NCBI GenBank assembly: GCA_958450365.1
Contig: CAUEEP010000367.1
Location: 1 to 64,000, forward strand
Direction: 5' to 3'
DNA length: 64,000 bases
Origin: Mesorhabditis belari
Taxonomy: Eukaryota; Nematoda; Chromadorea; Rhabditida; Rhabditidae
Each line of letters begins with the position of its first letter. Position 1 is the first letter of the stretch. Positions 10,909-21,200 of the stretch are shown one piece after another. A program made the position numbers and the translations under genes. The notes under the pieces were generated by a model, which ran no database searches, was not told where the DNA came from, and saw nothing but the letters and a program-made list of their open reading frames with translations.

Positions 10909-12005
10909 TAGCTTGTGGCCGAAGCAATTCACCCTAAAGCAAAAAATCAAATAAATTAAAGAAAGTAATGAAAGTCTTACCAGTTCAATTTTAGATGATC
11001 TCTGATAGCCTTTTTTACGTCAGATCCTCCGTCAGTGGTTGCCGTTTTCACCTTTTGTTCAATCTCGAAATCGACCATTGTTTTTTTTAAGTTGGCAGCC
11101 ATGTCTATGCTTTTCCTAAAGCCAATTTTTAGAAGCTAGGTATAAGTAAATTTATTACTTAGATAACAGCGGAAAAGCATCGATTAGTAAACTTTTCTTG
11201 AGGCCCTCTTTGCCTTGAACTTTTTTTGAGGCCGTCTTGGCCGTTTCTGAGCAAGTATCGCGCACAGCTCATTAAAGCTTTTGCTTTCAACCTAACATTT
11301 TCTTTGAGGTTGTAAGTTTATAAAAACATACAACGTTAAAAGGTACTCGACTACAAACCACTATAAATTTCTTTAGCAATGTTATTTTTGGATGTACTTT
11401 AGTCCATTCAAAAGTACTTGCGATTCTCTATTTTTGAGTTATAGTTCATGTCAATGCGACAGATTTAAAGCAAGTTAGAAGTTTTTGTAGTTTATAGTGC
11501 CCGTGTTCATCACAGTTTAGAAAAGCTAGTTGGCATTAGTCCAACAAAGCCGGGTCGCAGGTCGGGTCAGCGGGTCACTTTTGACCCGACCCGCCCCGCC
11601 CCACCCCGCCCCGCCCCGACCCATGTCTAATGTGAAGTCCCAAAATAGCTATTTTTGTCAAAATCGAATTCCAAACATATTCAAAGAGTCTAGGATTTGA
11701 AAAATTCGCATTATTAGCTCAGTTTTATCTTGCTTCAGTTACCCAGGACCGAAATAGCTTGTTTTCTTGTGTAAAAATCAAATTTCAAACGTATCGATGC
11801 GTCTAGAACAACTAATCGACTTCCCGCAACTCATTTCCTTTTATTTGATCTCGTTTCCGGATTTTTCCAAACTTTTTTTCCTTATTTAAAAATACCATAA
11901 AAAAATTCCTTGTAGTCTTCTTGTATCTCTAAAACATCTGCTCAGTTCTTTTTCATTTATTTTTTCAAAAACTCCATTTCGTTCTTCGATTCACTCACAA
12001 TTCTA

Positions 12006-15000
12006 ATGTTTTTCCCCACCGAAAATCAACGAGATTTCCTTAATTTCATTTATTTATTAATTGGATGCTTTGATTTAATCCTTAGCCCTTTTACCATTTG
12101 TTTACTTTGTTTCCCGACGCCGGATTATCTGAAAGTGTTCAAGAGGATTCAGCTGGGCGTTGTGGTGAGGAGTTACAGTAAGATTCTTGAAGGAAATAAG
12201 CGATTCTAAAAGACCCCTGAAAAGTTAAAGTAATCCCACAGTTATTCAAGTGGAACGTACAGCAAGATTAGACTTTTCTCTTTGTTTCATTCTAAAGATT
12301 TCCTCCGATGAGAAAAGCTGACGTTATCCAGCTAAGTAGAAGCTACAGTAAGATTAGACTGTCTTTTCTGATTAGCTAAGCAATTCTGGAAAGCCCTGCT
12401 ACCGTAATTCCTGTTATTAACCAAGTGAAAGCTACAGTAAGACTTTGCTAGACGATTTCCGAAAAAAGCTACTTTTTTATCTACCGTAATCCATTGTTTT
12501 TTGGGAATTAGAAAAACCTACCGTAATCCTGATGTTTCCAAGTGTCTACTGAAAGATTTTCTGGTTTAGTCGATTCTAAGGCATTCTTTGAGAAAGCTAT
12601 AGTTCACTGTTTAAAAAGTATTCTTTCATAAAAGCTATCGTAAACCTATTTCTCCTGAGCTTGTTTAAAACAGTAAAAAAAGCTTTGAATTTAGATGAAT
12701 TCGCTCGCTTGTAGTCTATGCATTTTGTTCATTCGGCCAGTCGTCACCATTCCTCTTTCAATCTATTCGATTTCACCGCAATACTTTGACAGAAAGACGA
12801 TTACAATCGTTTTTGTAAGTGAAAACTTTAAAGCTTTAAAGAAATTTATAGATATTCAGTTTAATTATTTCTTTTTTTCCAGGGTTTCGCTTGTCAATTT
12901 GCCGGTTTCTCAGTCATTTTTCTTATTTCCAACTATTTCCATCGAGCCATCGTTTTAGCGTCATTCGCCTGGAAAAAATCGCTTATCACTTATTTTACGG
13001 TAATAAATCATTATCTAATAGATAGTTATAGAGAGTTATAGATAGTTATAGAGAGTTATGGATATTTATAGATATCTATAGATAGTTATAGATAGTTATA
13101 GAGAGTTATAGATAGTTATAGAGAGTTATAGATACTTATAGATATCTATAGATAATCATAGATAGTTATAGAGAGTTATAGATAGTTATAGAGAGTTATA
13201 GATACTTATAGATATCTATAGATAATTATAGATAATTATAGATAGTTATAGATAGTTATAGATAGTTATAGAGAGTTATGGATAGTTATAGATAGTTATA
13301 GAGAGTTATAGATAGTTATAGATAGTTATAGATAGTTATAGATAGCCATTTATATCTATTATATCAGAAATTTATAATAGATGTAAATCTATAGAAGTTA
13401 AACGCAAAAAAACGAAACCTAGTCAGATATAAATGTCAAAAACGAGAAATTGAAATGAAATTTGTCAAAAGTTAGACTTTTAAAGCTTAAAAATTTGTTA
13501 ATTTAAGCAAATAATCTAAAAATTAATCATTTCTATCATTTAGATAATTTCCTTTTTATGGACAATGTCGAATTTCTCGAGTATCACCTACGTTGTCTAT
13601 CAACTCTTAACAAACATCCCAATTACCGTACCTGTTGAAGTAAATTTGCATCTATATTCTGCATCTATTAGAGATTATTAAATTTAAGCTTTTTTTCTTA
13701 ATATTTCGATCTATAACCAATTTTTTGTTTAGCTCAAATCGATCACAAATCGCAGCGGCGTTTTACTGCTTGACGCTGAGGAATTCACCGATTTAAACAA
13801 AATCACCCAAATCCCGAACACGATTTGTTTATTGTAAGTATGAAAATGTGCAAAGAATTGAAATTTACTTATATTCTAGATCTTTGCCTTAAAAAAACCC
13901 CATAATCTTTGTTTTTTCAATCAAGAAACTCAGAGATTTAACGAGCGATCAAAATCACTCATTTTTGATATGCTTTTAGATGATTTTAAACACGTTTTAG
14001 ACAAAAATTTGCATAAAAAATAGAAATTTACATTTAGATTACTTAAAATGTAACAATATTCAGCTAATTTCAGAACTCTAATCGCCACGATCTTTCTCAT
14101 TTTCAAGTTCTCAAAGAGAAAGGGACTTGCAAGTGGAAAAACGCAAAGGAAACAGAAACAACTTTTCCGAATCACGTTGATTCAAGTAAGTTAAACAAAA
14201 ATGATTCTAGTCAGCTTATTCTTACAACGAAAACCGATCTAAACTATACGATTGAAGAAATATTTTCGTTGCAGGCTTTGGTTTTTACTCTCACAATTGT
14301 CATCCCTGCCTGTGCCCTTATTCTAGCTACAACCACTACAATTATCACGATTCCTGATCTTTGTAAGTTTACAGAAAATGTTGAGAAGAGGATCTCATTA
14401 TCAAAACAGTAAAAACAATTAGAGCATCAATCAGAGCAAGCAAACAAACAAAGCCAGAAGTTCTAGAACTTGCCCGACTTTGCTTGACAAACTAATTTAG
14501 TCAAGTGAATCAACTTTAAGTCAAAACAAACGAAAGTCAGACCTGAGTTTAGCTTAGATTCTAGAGCCTGGTCTAAGATCAAAAGATTAGCCAGAAGCTC
14601 TGGTAGCGTTTGACCAACCACAGCCAGAAGATTGACCAACCACAGCCAGAAGCTCTGGTAGCGTTTAACCAACCACAGCCAGAAGATTGACCAACCACAG
14701 CCAGAAGATTGACCAACCACAGCCAGAAGCTCTGGTAGCGTTTAACCAACCACAGCCAGAAGATTGACCAACCACAGCCAGAAGATTGACCAACCACAGC
14801 CAGAAGCTCTGGTAGCGCTTGACCAACCACAGCCAGAAGCTCTGGTAGCGCTTGACCAACCACAGCCAGAAGCGCTTGACTAAACTAGTTCTGGCTAATC
14901 TTTTGATCTTAGACCTGGCTCTAGAATCTAATTAGAACATCACTATTAGAGGAACTCATCCAAAACTTTCCATAATATTACTTGAATTGATTTCTTGCCA

Positions 15001-15405
15001 GTCTGGCTTTGATTTGCTCTGATTTGGAAAGCAAAAGTGGAATTAAGTTCAGGTTAGAATCTTCCCATGTTAAATTTGAACATAAGACGATTCAAGGAGT
15101 TCTGATCTATTCACGATTCAGGTCTCTACTTCATCTTTTGCCCAATATTGATGCTTTCCCCCGGCAATTGCTTGGCGATCATCATGATACCTCATTACAG
15201 GAAACAAATAATACAATTTGTTACGGTAAGTCTATTCTTACAATATCAATTACTAAAAATAATACTGACAATTGTCATTCATTTGTTTTTTTAGAAGCAA
15301 ACCATTCGGATCCAGCGTTTCCCGGTTTTGCGTCGAAAGACAAAATCCTCGATTGCGATTTTCGTTGAAGTTCAAAGGAATTTGAAAAAAAGAAGTAGTT
15401 ATTGA
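12006..15405 (+). CDS. Nematode serpentine chemoreceptor, Str-superfamily-like (nine exons)
   Basis: This is a predicted chemosensory GPCR of 335 residues, paralogous to 1720-4658. Exons are 12006-12164, 12695-12814, 12883-12999, 13544-13639, 13733-13833, 14074-14185, 14275-14362, 15122-15225 and 15295-15405 (TGA), with matching phases throughout. The N-terminus is short (MFFPTENQRDF) and runs directly into TM1, then PDYLKVFKRIQL. Later motifs are RPVVTIPLSIYSIS, NYFHRAIVLASF, KQLFRITLIQ and MIPHYRKQIIQF, followed by a basic cytoplasmic tail. AATAAA-like signals follow the stop (about 15447 and 15492). Introns 3 and 7 hold tandem repeats. Srh/Sri/Str membership is inferred from layout and the C-terminal PxYR pattern; the subfamily is not certain. 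Confidence 0.87.
13015..13345. repeat. 10-bp tandem repeat (GATAGTTATA / GAGAGTTATA)
   Basis: About 30 copies of a 10-bp unit alternate between GATAGTTATA, GAGAGTTATA and GATATCTATA. They lie in intron 3 of the receptor gene. Confidence 0.95.
14585..14890. repeat. Composite tandem repeat (GACCAACCACAGCCAGAA units)
   Basis: Two interleaved units alternate: GATTGACCAACCACAGCCAG and a longer form with AGCTCTGGTAGCGTTTGACC. They lie in intron 7 of the receptor gene. Long open frames on the minus strand here are repeat products. Confidence 0.9.
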
Positions 15406-15814
15406 TTAAATTTACTTTTTCAGTTCTGTGATCAAGCAATGCCTTAAATAAATCAGCTCAAAATCATTTAAAAGCTACTTTTTCTATTCAATAAATACAA
15501 ATCATGAAAACTTTTCGATAAAGATGCCTAAAATTTGTTTCCTTTCTCTTTCTAACGTAATCTTTTCTTTATTTTTATTCAATCTATCCACTTTTTGTAG
15601 CTTTGGTTTTCATTTTTGATTAGACAAAATCAGATAAAAAGTATTATTAGATAAAAGCTAAGGTAGAAAGTTGAAACTCTTTCAAAAATCTCTATTTCAT
15701 TCTATAAATTTTGCTATGTTTCAATTTTTTGCTAGAGTTTTTTAAAAGTTTCGCCCAAATAGCCTTTTCTCTAAAGATCTCACCTCCAATCAATGATCTC
15801 ATTTCATTCGTTGC

Positions 15815-16292
15815 TTGCTGCTCTGCTTGCTGCTTTGCTTGCCATTTCGCTTGCTGCTTTGCTTGCTATTTCGCTTGCTAATTTGCTTGCTGCTGTGCTT
15901 GCTGCTTTGCTTTGCTTGCTTTGCTTGCTTTGCTTGCTTTGCTTGCTTTGCTTGCTTTGCTTGCTTTTTTTGCTTCTGCTTCTTTGCTGCTCTGCTTTGC
16001 TGCTTGCTGCTTGCTTTGCTTGCTGCTGCTTGCCTGCTTGCTGCTTCTGCTTGCTTGCTTTGCTTTGCTTTGCTTTGCTTTTGCTTGCTTGCTTGCTTCG
16101 TTGCTTTGCTTGCTTTGCTTGCTTTGCTTTGCTTGCTTTGCTTTGCTTGCTTGCTCTTGCTTGCTTGCTTTGCTTGCTTTGCTTGCTTTGCTTGCTTTGC
16201 TTGCTTTGCTTGCTTTGCTTGCTTTGCTTGCTTTGCTTGCTTTGCTTGCTTTGCTTGCTTTGCTTGCTTTGCTTGCTTTGCTTGCTTTGCTT
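15815..16292. repeat. 9-bp minisatellite (TTTGCTTGC)
   Basis: A nearly pure run of TTTGCTTGC units, especially 16165-16290, follows a more degenerate TGCTTGCTGC leader. It yields open frames in several phases on both strands (poly Leu-Leu-Cys, Ala-Lys-Gln). None has splice or start context, so they are treated as repeat products. Confidence 0.95.
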
Positions 16293-16971
16293 TTAACATT
16301 GGAAAAACTTGCTTTTTCATCATTCTTTCAAAAACTTTCAACAATTGAATTGTACAAAAAGAAATTCAGAAATTCGATCACTTTTTCATTTCATTCCCTT
16401 TCTTTACTTTTAGAGTTTTTTTTGGAGCTAGAGAATTTTAAGTTTAAATCTTTTCAATCTTTTTCCAGGTGATCAAATTTTCCATCAAACTTTTTCAGTT
16501 TACATTTTTCCTTGCAGGTGTTTCAGCTTTAAAGTTTCATTTCAAATCGTTAAAACTTTATTTTCACATTGCCAAATTGCTGACAATACCCGTAATGGTG
16601 AAGAAAATTCCGAAAATGAAAAATAAAAAATTCGTAAAAATGTGTAAAATGATGGCTTTATAGTTTTTATTTTGAAGGTATTCGGGCAAAAAAGTGGCTG
16701 TGTGCATTGAGGCGGGAATGATGAAACCAAGTAAACAACCTGAAAATTCGTCATTTAAATTGAATTTGTTATCAAAAATTTTTTCATTTATAACTTTCCA
16801 TTAGACTTTCAAAAGATCTCCCTAAATTTTAGTTGAATATCATTTAATTTAGAAAAATTTAAAATGCAGCAGCTATGAAAGCAACGAAGCCGCGCTCCTT
16901 TTTCTGATTTTTCGTAGCTGCTCTTTACTAGAAGATATTCAGCTGAAAAAGGGAGAAACTTTAAAAGTATA

Positions 16972-17240
16972 TACCGTATTCTCTCTAATAGTAGTGCACC
17001 CCGGCGAGCCGAGTTGGTGACTATTTTACGGTTTTCAAGCTCTTGCAGGAGCTCAACACTCAAATCCCCCACTAGCTCTCATCGTCAGCTACATTTTCCG
17101 ACCCCACATCGATAGGTTCTGATAATCCCTTTTCGAGATTTCGAGCAATTTAGGCGACGCCCAGGGTGCATCGCATTAGTCGGGTTGGTGACTATTTTAC
17201 GTGACGAAGCGAAAAGGTGTACTATTAGAGAAAATATGGC
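16972..17240 (+). mobile_element. MITE family A, copy 3 (rearranged)
   Basis: The left end is normal (TACCGTATTCTCTCTAATAG). Near 17170 the right part restarts internally: GGGTGCATCGCATTAGTC is followed by a second GGTTGGTGACTATTTTACGT, then ACTATTAGAGAAAATATGG. It looks like a partial internal duplication or recombination between copies. Confidence 0.75.
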
Positions 17241-17344
17241 ATGCTATTTTACTCAAAATCTGCACACTGAGAACGAACCGCATTTGTGCAAAAAGAGCAG
17301 CGTCTCTAGAGGGTTTACTACCTACTTACAAACTACTTGATTTA

Positions 17345-17566
17345 TACCGTATTCTCTCTAATAGTAGTGCACCCCGGCGAGCCGAATTGGTGACTATTTT
17401 ATGGTTTCCAATTTTTCCGAGAAGCTCAACACTCGAATCCCCCACTAGATCTCATCATCAGCTACATTTTCCGACCCCACATCGATAGGTTCTGATAAGC
17501 GGTTCTCGAGATTTCGAGGAATTTAGACCACGCTCTTGGCGCACTACTATTAGATAAAATACGGTA
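17345..17566 (+). mobile_element. MITE family A, copy 4
   Basis: A complete copy with ends TACCGTATTCTCTCTAATAG and TATTAGATAAAATACGGTA and the family body. Confidence 0.85.
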
Positions 17567-18284
17567 ATCTCTTCTTGCAAAAACATTTGTAATTATTGTT
17601 CCCTGTTTATTCCCTTCAAAAATTACGTTCCTATTTGCATTTAATTTACGTCGCTTTTTCGTCTCATTCTCCCGCTCACCAAATTACTTTTTTTTTGAGG
17701 AGAGTTTTGTTTCTTGCTTTGGAATTTTTCCCTCGTTCTTTCGGGATTTCGGGATTGGATATTTCTCTTCAAATGAATGTTCTTTTTGTAATCGGTATTG
17801 TTGCTTTTTTTGCTTTCATTCCCTACTAAAAAAAATTGATCTCACGTGGCCCCTCCCATTCGCTTTTTTTTTTCTTAGATCTCCCCTCCCCGTAAAACGA
17901 GTTTCGTTGGATGAGGAGGAGAAAAAAAGAAAGGAAACATACAGCAGCGAGAATTTCCCTAAAATTCCTAGCTATTTTTTCAAGATATCTTCATAATTTT
18001 TTGACAATTGACAATTTTTTTTTCTTTTTCATTGCCAATGCCAATTCTTTAGAAGAAATTTGAATTTTTTTACTCTATGCCTTCTTGATCTAATCTTGTT
18101 TTTTGCCTTTGTTTTTTGGTTGAGAGTTTTTGCATTGTTCTTTCGGGATTTCGGATTTGATATTTCTCTTCAAACGAATTTTCTTTTTATAATCGGTATT
18201 GTTGCTTTTTTTTGCTTTCATTCCCTACTAATAAGCCGTAAAATTATAAATTGTAAATATATAATTTAAACTATTCTTAAGGTT

Positions 18285-21200
18285 CTAAATTTTGTTTAGA
18301 TAGCTGGTTATAGAAAGGATTTTTGCTAATATTTGTGTTGTTATCGATGAGGCTTCAATTCGTTTTCGTTTCACGAGCGTTGCTGAATGTTGCATTTTCT
18401 TGTTATTTTGTGAGCGTTTTGGGGAAATCCGTTTAACCTTTTGTGATACTCGGCTATTCTGAAAAAAATGATATCCAATGATAATAAGTGAAAGAATTGG
18501 CAAGAGAAAGTAGATTTCTGGGGATTGAATCCTCTTTTGCTTTCCTTAACTTCCCAAGAGACAGAAGGAAAGACAAGGGGAAGAAGAAAGGAAGGAAGGA
18601 AGAAAGAAAGAAAGAAAGAAAGAAGGAAATAGCTAAAGTTAAAGCGGATGCACCCCGAGCTTCTCCTTTTCAGCTTTCTCAGTTTTACTCACCTGCTGTC
18701 ACTCCGACCAATGATGTAATCCGACCGAGATTCGGAACGGAAACGGCGAGAAGGACTGGAAAAGATTTGATGGGATTTAAAAAAAATTGGAATTAGCTAT
18801 GCTGGCTATCGATTTGTTTTAGAGTTGGCAAAACTTCCTTCCTGGCAAAACCAGGAAGGATGCGTTTACATCGTTAGAGCATAAAGTACGCGGAAAGCGT
18901 TCATCCACAACGCTGAGCTCAAAATAAACCAAAATAAACCACTACAATATCCCAAGAACTATTGGAAAAGTGAAAAGCCACACTCGTAAACCGATTTTAT
19001 GTAAAATGTGTAAACGTAGCTCTTCTGGTGCACTCGTTTTATCATATCTTTTCTGAAAAGCTTCTGTTTAGGAAATTATCAATTAGATGGTGTAGTAAAT
19101 AAGGAAAAAAAGAACTCCAACTTCATTATAAGTTTAATTTTTAATGAAGAAAAACTCTAGCCGCTAAATACAACTTTATCTATTTCAACACAACTATTTG
19201 AGTTAAATTTTAAAGAAATTTTTATTCAAGCAAGCTTAATAAACGCTTATTCATGTGCAATTTTTACAAGAACAATTCTAAATAGAGTGTGTTCCTCGTG
19301 ATTACCGTATTTTCCCAAATAGTAGTGCACCCCGGCGAGCCGAGTTGATGACTATTTTACGGTTTCCAAGCTTTTGCAGAAGCTCAACACTCTAATCCCC
19401 CACAAGATCTCATCGTCAGCTACATTTTCCGACCGCAAATCGATAGGTTCTGATAAGTGGTTCTCGAGATTTCGAGGAATTTAGGCAACGCTCCGGGTGC
19501 ACTACTATTAGAGAAAATACGGTAAATAATTAAACCTCAAAAAGAAAGCTAGCTTTTTGCTTTTTGCTTTTCTCTTTTCCCACCAGTTTCCCCTTTCTTT
19601 CCCCTTTCTTTTCCTTCCAGCCTTTTATCTTTGCAGGATGTATTGCACCGGAAAATGTGTGTTTACGCTTTCTGAGCACAAAGTAGATCATGGTAAAGTC
19701 CAAATGCGGCTTTTTAATAGCTAACTTACATCCAAAACCAACAAAAATCACGCAAAGCAACCGTTCAACACCTCCGGGGAATTTTCGAACAAAGAAATTC
19801 TGGGGAAAGAAGATCTGAAATGGCCTGTGATTTGTAGTAAATTGAATCAAACTTTTACAAAAGGCAAAGCCATATCGATCATGACAAAATGTTGAATGAG
19901 ATATGAAGAGAAAACGACGAAAACGAGGATCACACGAACCATAAAGTAAAATCTGAAAAAAAGATGGCTTTCTTGTACTTTGTACTCAAAAAGTAAGCCT
20001 GTAAGCCCATTCTTTATGGTGGACTGTAGCTAGAAAAGAACAATGATATAGACAATGACAATGATAACAATGACAACAAAAAACTCACGTAGTATCCGGT
20101 AGATTCAGTGTCACCGATCCTCGCACCGCATCTCCATATTTGAGATAGCCAAAGAAACCGACCAATGCGTACACTGAATGCTCTAGTGTGCCTTCCAGCT
20201 TGCATAGATTCATTTTTAATTTCTGAATTCGAGCAATAGAAGGCCTGGAAAGAGTCCGAACTCAATCCCCTCGCCTCTCCTTTCCGAAACTCCGAAACTT
20301 TTTTCTATTTACTTACAAACAGTGACAACCGAACATCCCAACGATAAAACTCCTCTCCAACCAGACATTTCTCGGGGTTCCTTCATTTTGTTAGCTAGTG
20401 GAAGCACCTGAAATTTTGATTGGATTAGATTGGAAAGGATTGGAAATTTTGAGTTTAAATGTTCAGAATAATTAATATTTCCGTAATATCTTGATGAAAA
20501 AGAAAATGCTAACGTAAAATAGCTATTAAAAAGGAATTCAATTAAAAGCTTATATTCTTATGAGTCACCAATAAGCCAAACATTTCTGTAACGGATCCGC
20601 GCGGATCAGAAGTACCGGATTTTGTTTTGAACACCTTGATTTGACTAGAAAAGTGATTCAAATCGGATCAGGGAGAACATGATCTTACAAGGGGATCATG
20701 GAGAACATGATCTAAGCTTACTGTAGCTTCTACTTAGCAGGATTACGGTAACAGGGCTTTTAGAATTGATCACAAGGCTGAGATAGTCAAATAACATAAG
20801 CCAGATTCCCACATTTTACACTGATTCCGATGCTGCTATCCGTTTTTGAATCTTAAGGAAAACGCGAGGACTCTGGCACAGAAGTTTAAGGTCAAAGTAG
20901 ACGTCAAAAAATCCAATATAAGGCTTCTTTCTCCATCTCGAAATGTGAAACTTATCGTAACTTTACAATAAAGCGAATTCCAGAGGTTAAACATCAAAAT
21001 AGAATGAAAACAAAGGAAAGGAATCGAACCTGAGCAAAAAATTGCTACCTTATTTTAGAAACAAGACTCTTATCCACTACACCACATGGTCAAATTCCAA
21101 AGCGAGAAAAGAAGCCTTATCTAGAGACTTTCTAGAGATTTTTGGCTTCTAACTTTTTTGTCTTTTGACTTTTTGACTTCTAACTTTTCGAGCTTAAGTT

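Larger units (their letters stand above)
8699..11102 (-). pseudogene. hAT-superfamily transposase relic with introns
   Basis: Minus-strand coding blocks give recognisable hAT motifs in order. First is TATTDGGSDVKKAI (exon about 11102-10981, likely carrying the first catalytic Asp). A GT/AG intron leads to VNCFGHKLNLVVRRLL, the hAT C..H-L-N-L-V motif, read across 10933-10909 and then 9656 downward after the mariner is removed. Next come SRWNSLYYL (around 9430) and LDPR (around 8970). An in-frame TGA after YYLQLIA and a frameshift near 9270-9290 show that it is broken. Later blocks (8860-8699, ending NPLEWLLVEPA) are weaker. The mariner sits exactly between the codons for HK and NL. The motif order is what identifies the family; a profile search would confirm it. 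Confidence 0.72.
7969..11629 (-). mobile_element. Decayed hAT-like element, interrupted by a mariner
   Basis: A degraded hAT transposase lies on the minus strand (8699-11102). Candidate ends are TAGACATG at 7969 and its inverse CATGTCTA at 11622-11629. Both are followed inwards by GGGTCGGGTC (about 7994 and 11571-11580). No convincing 8-bp target duplication was found, so the ends are tentative. Removing the mariner (1252 bp plus one TA) leaves about 2.4 kb, a normal size for a hAT element. Confidence 0.6.
15406..18284. other. Intergenic region between receptor gene and transporter 3' end
   Basis: No gene is supported. It contains a minisatellite (15815-16292), two MITE family A copies (16972-17240 and 17345-17566) and a ~120-bp direct repeat. 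The two copies of that repeat, about 17698-17830 and 18112-18236, share TTCTTTCGGGATTTCGG and ATCGGTATTGTTGCTTTTTT. Confidence 0.6.

Noticed and set aside
15793..16472. Overlapping ORFs of 167-186 residues, Leu/Cys/Ala-rich or Ala-Lys-Gln-rich
   Set aside because: All arise from the TTTGCTTGC minisatellite; several frames are open at once and no splice or start context supports any of them.
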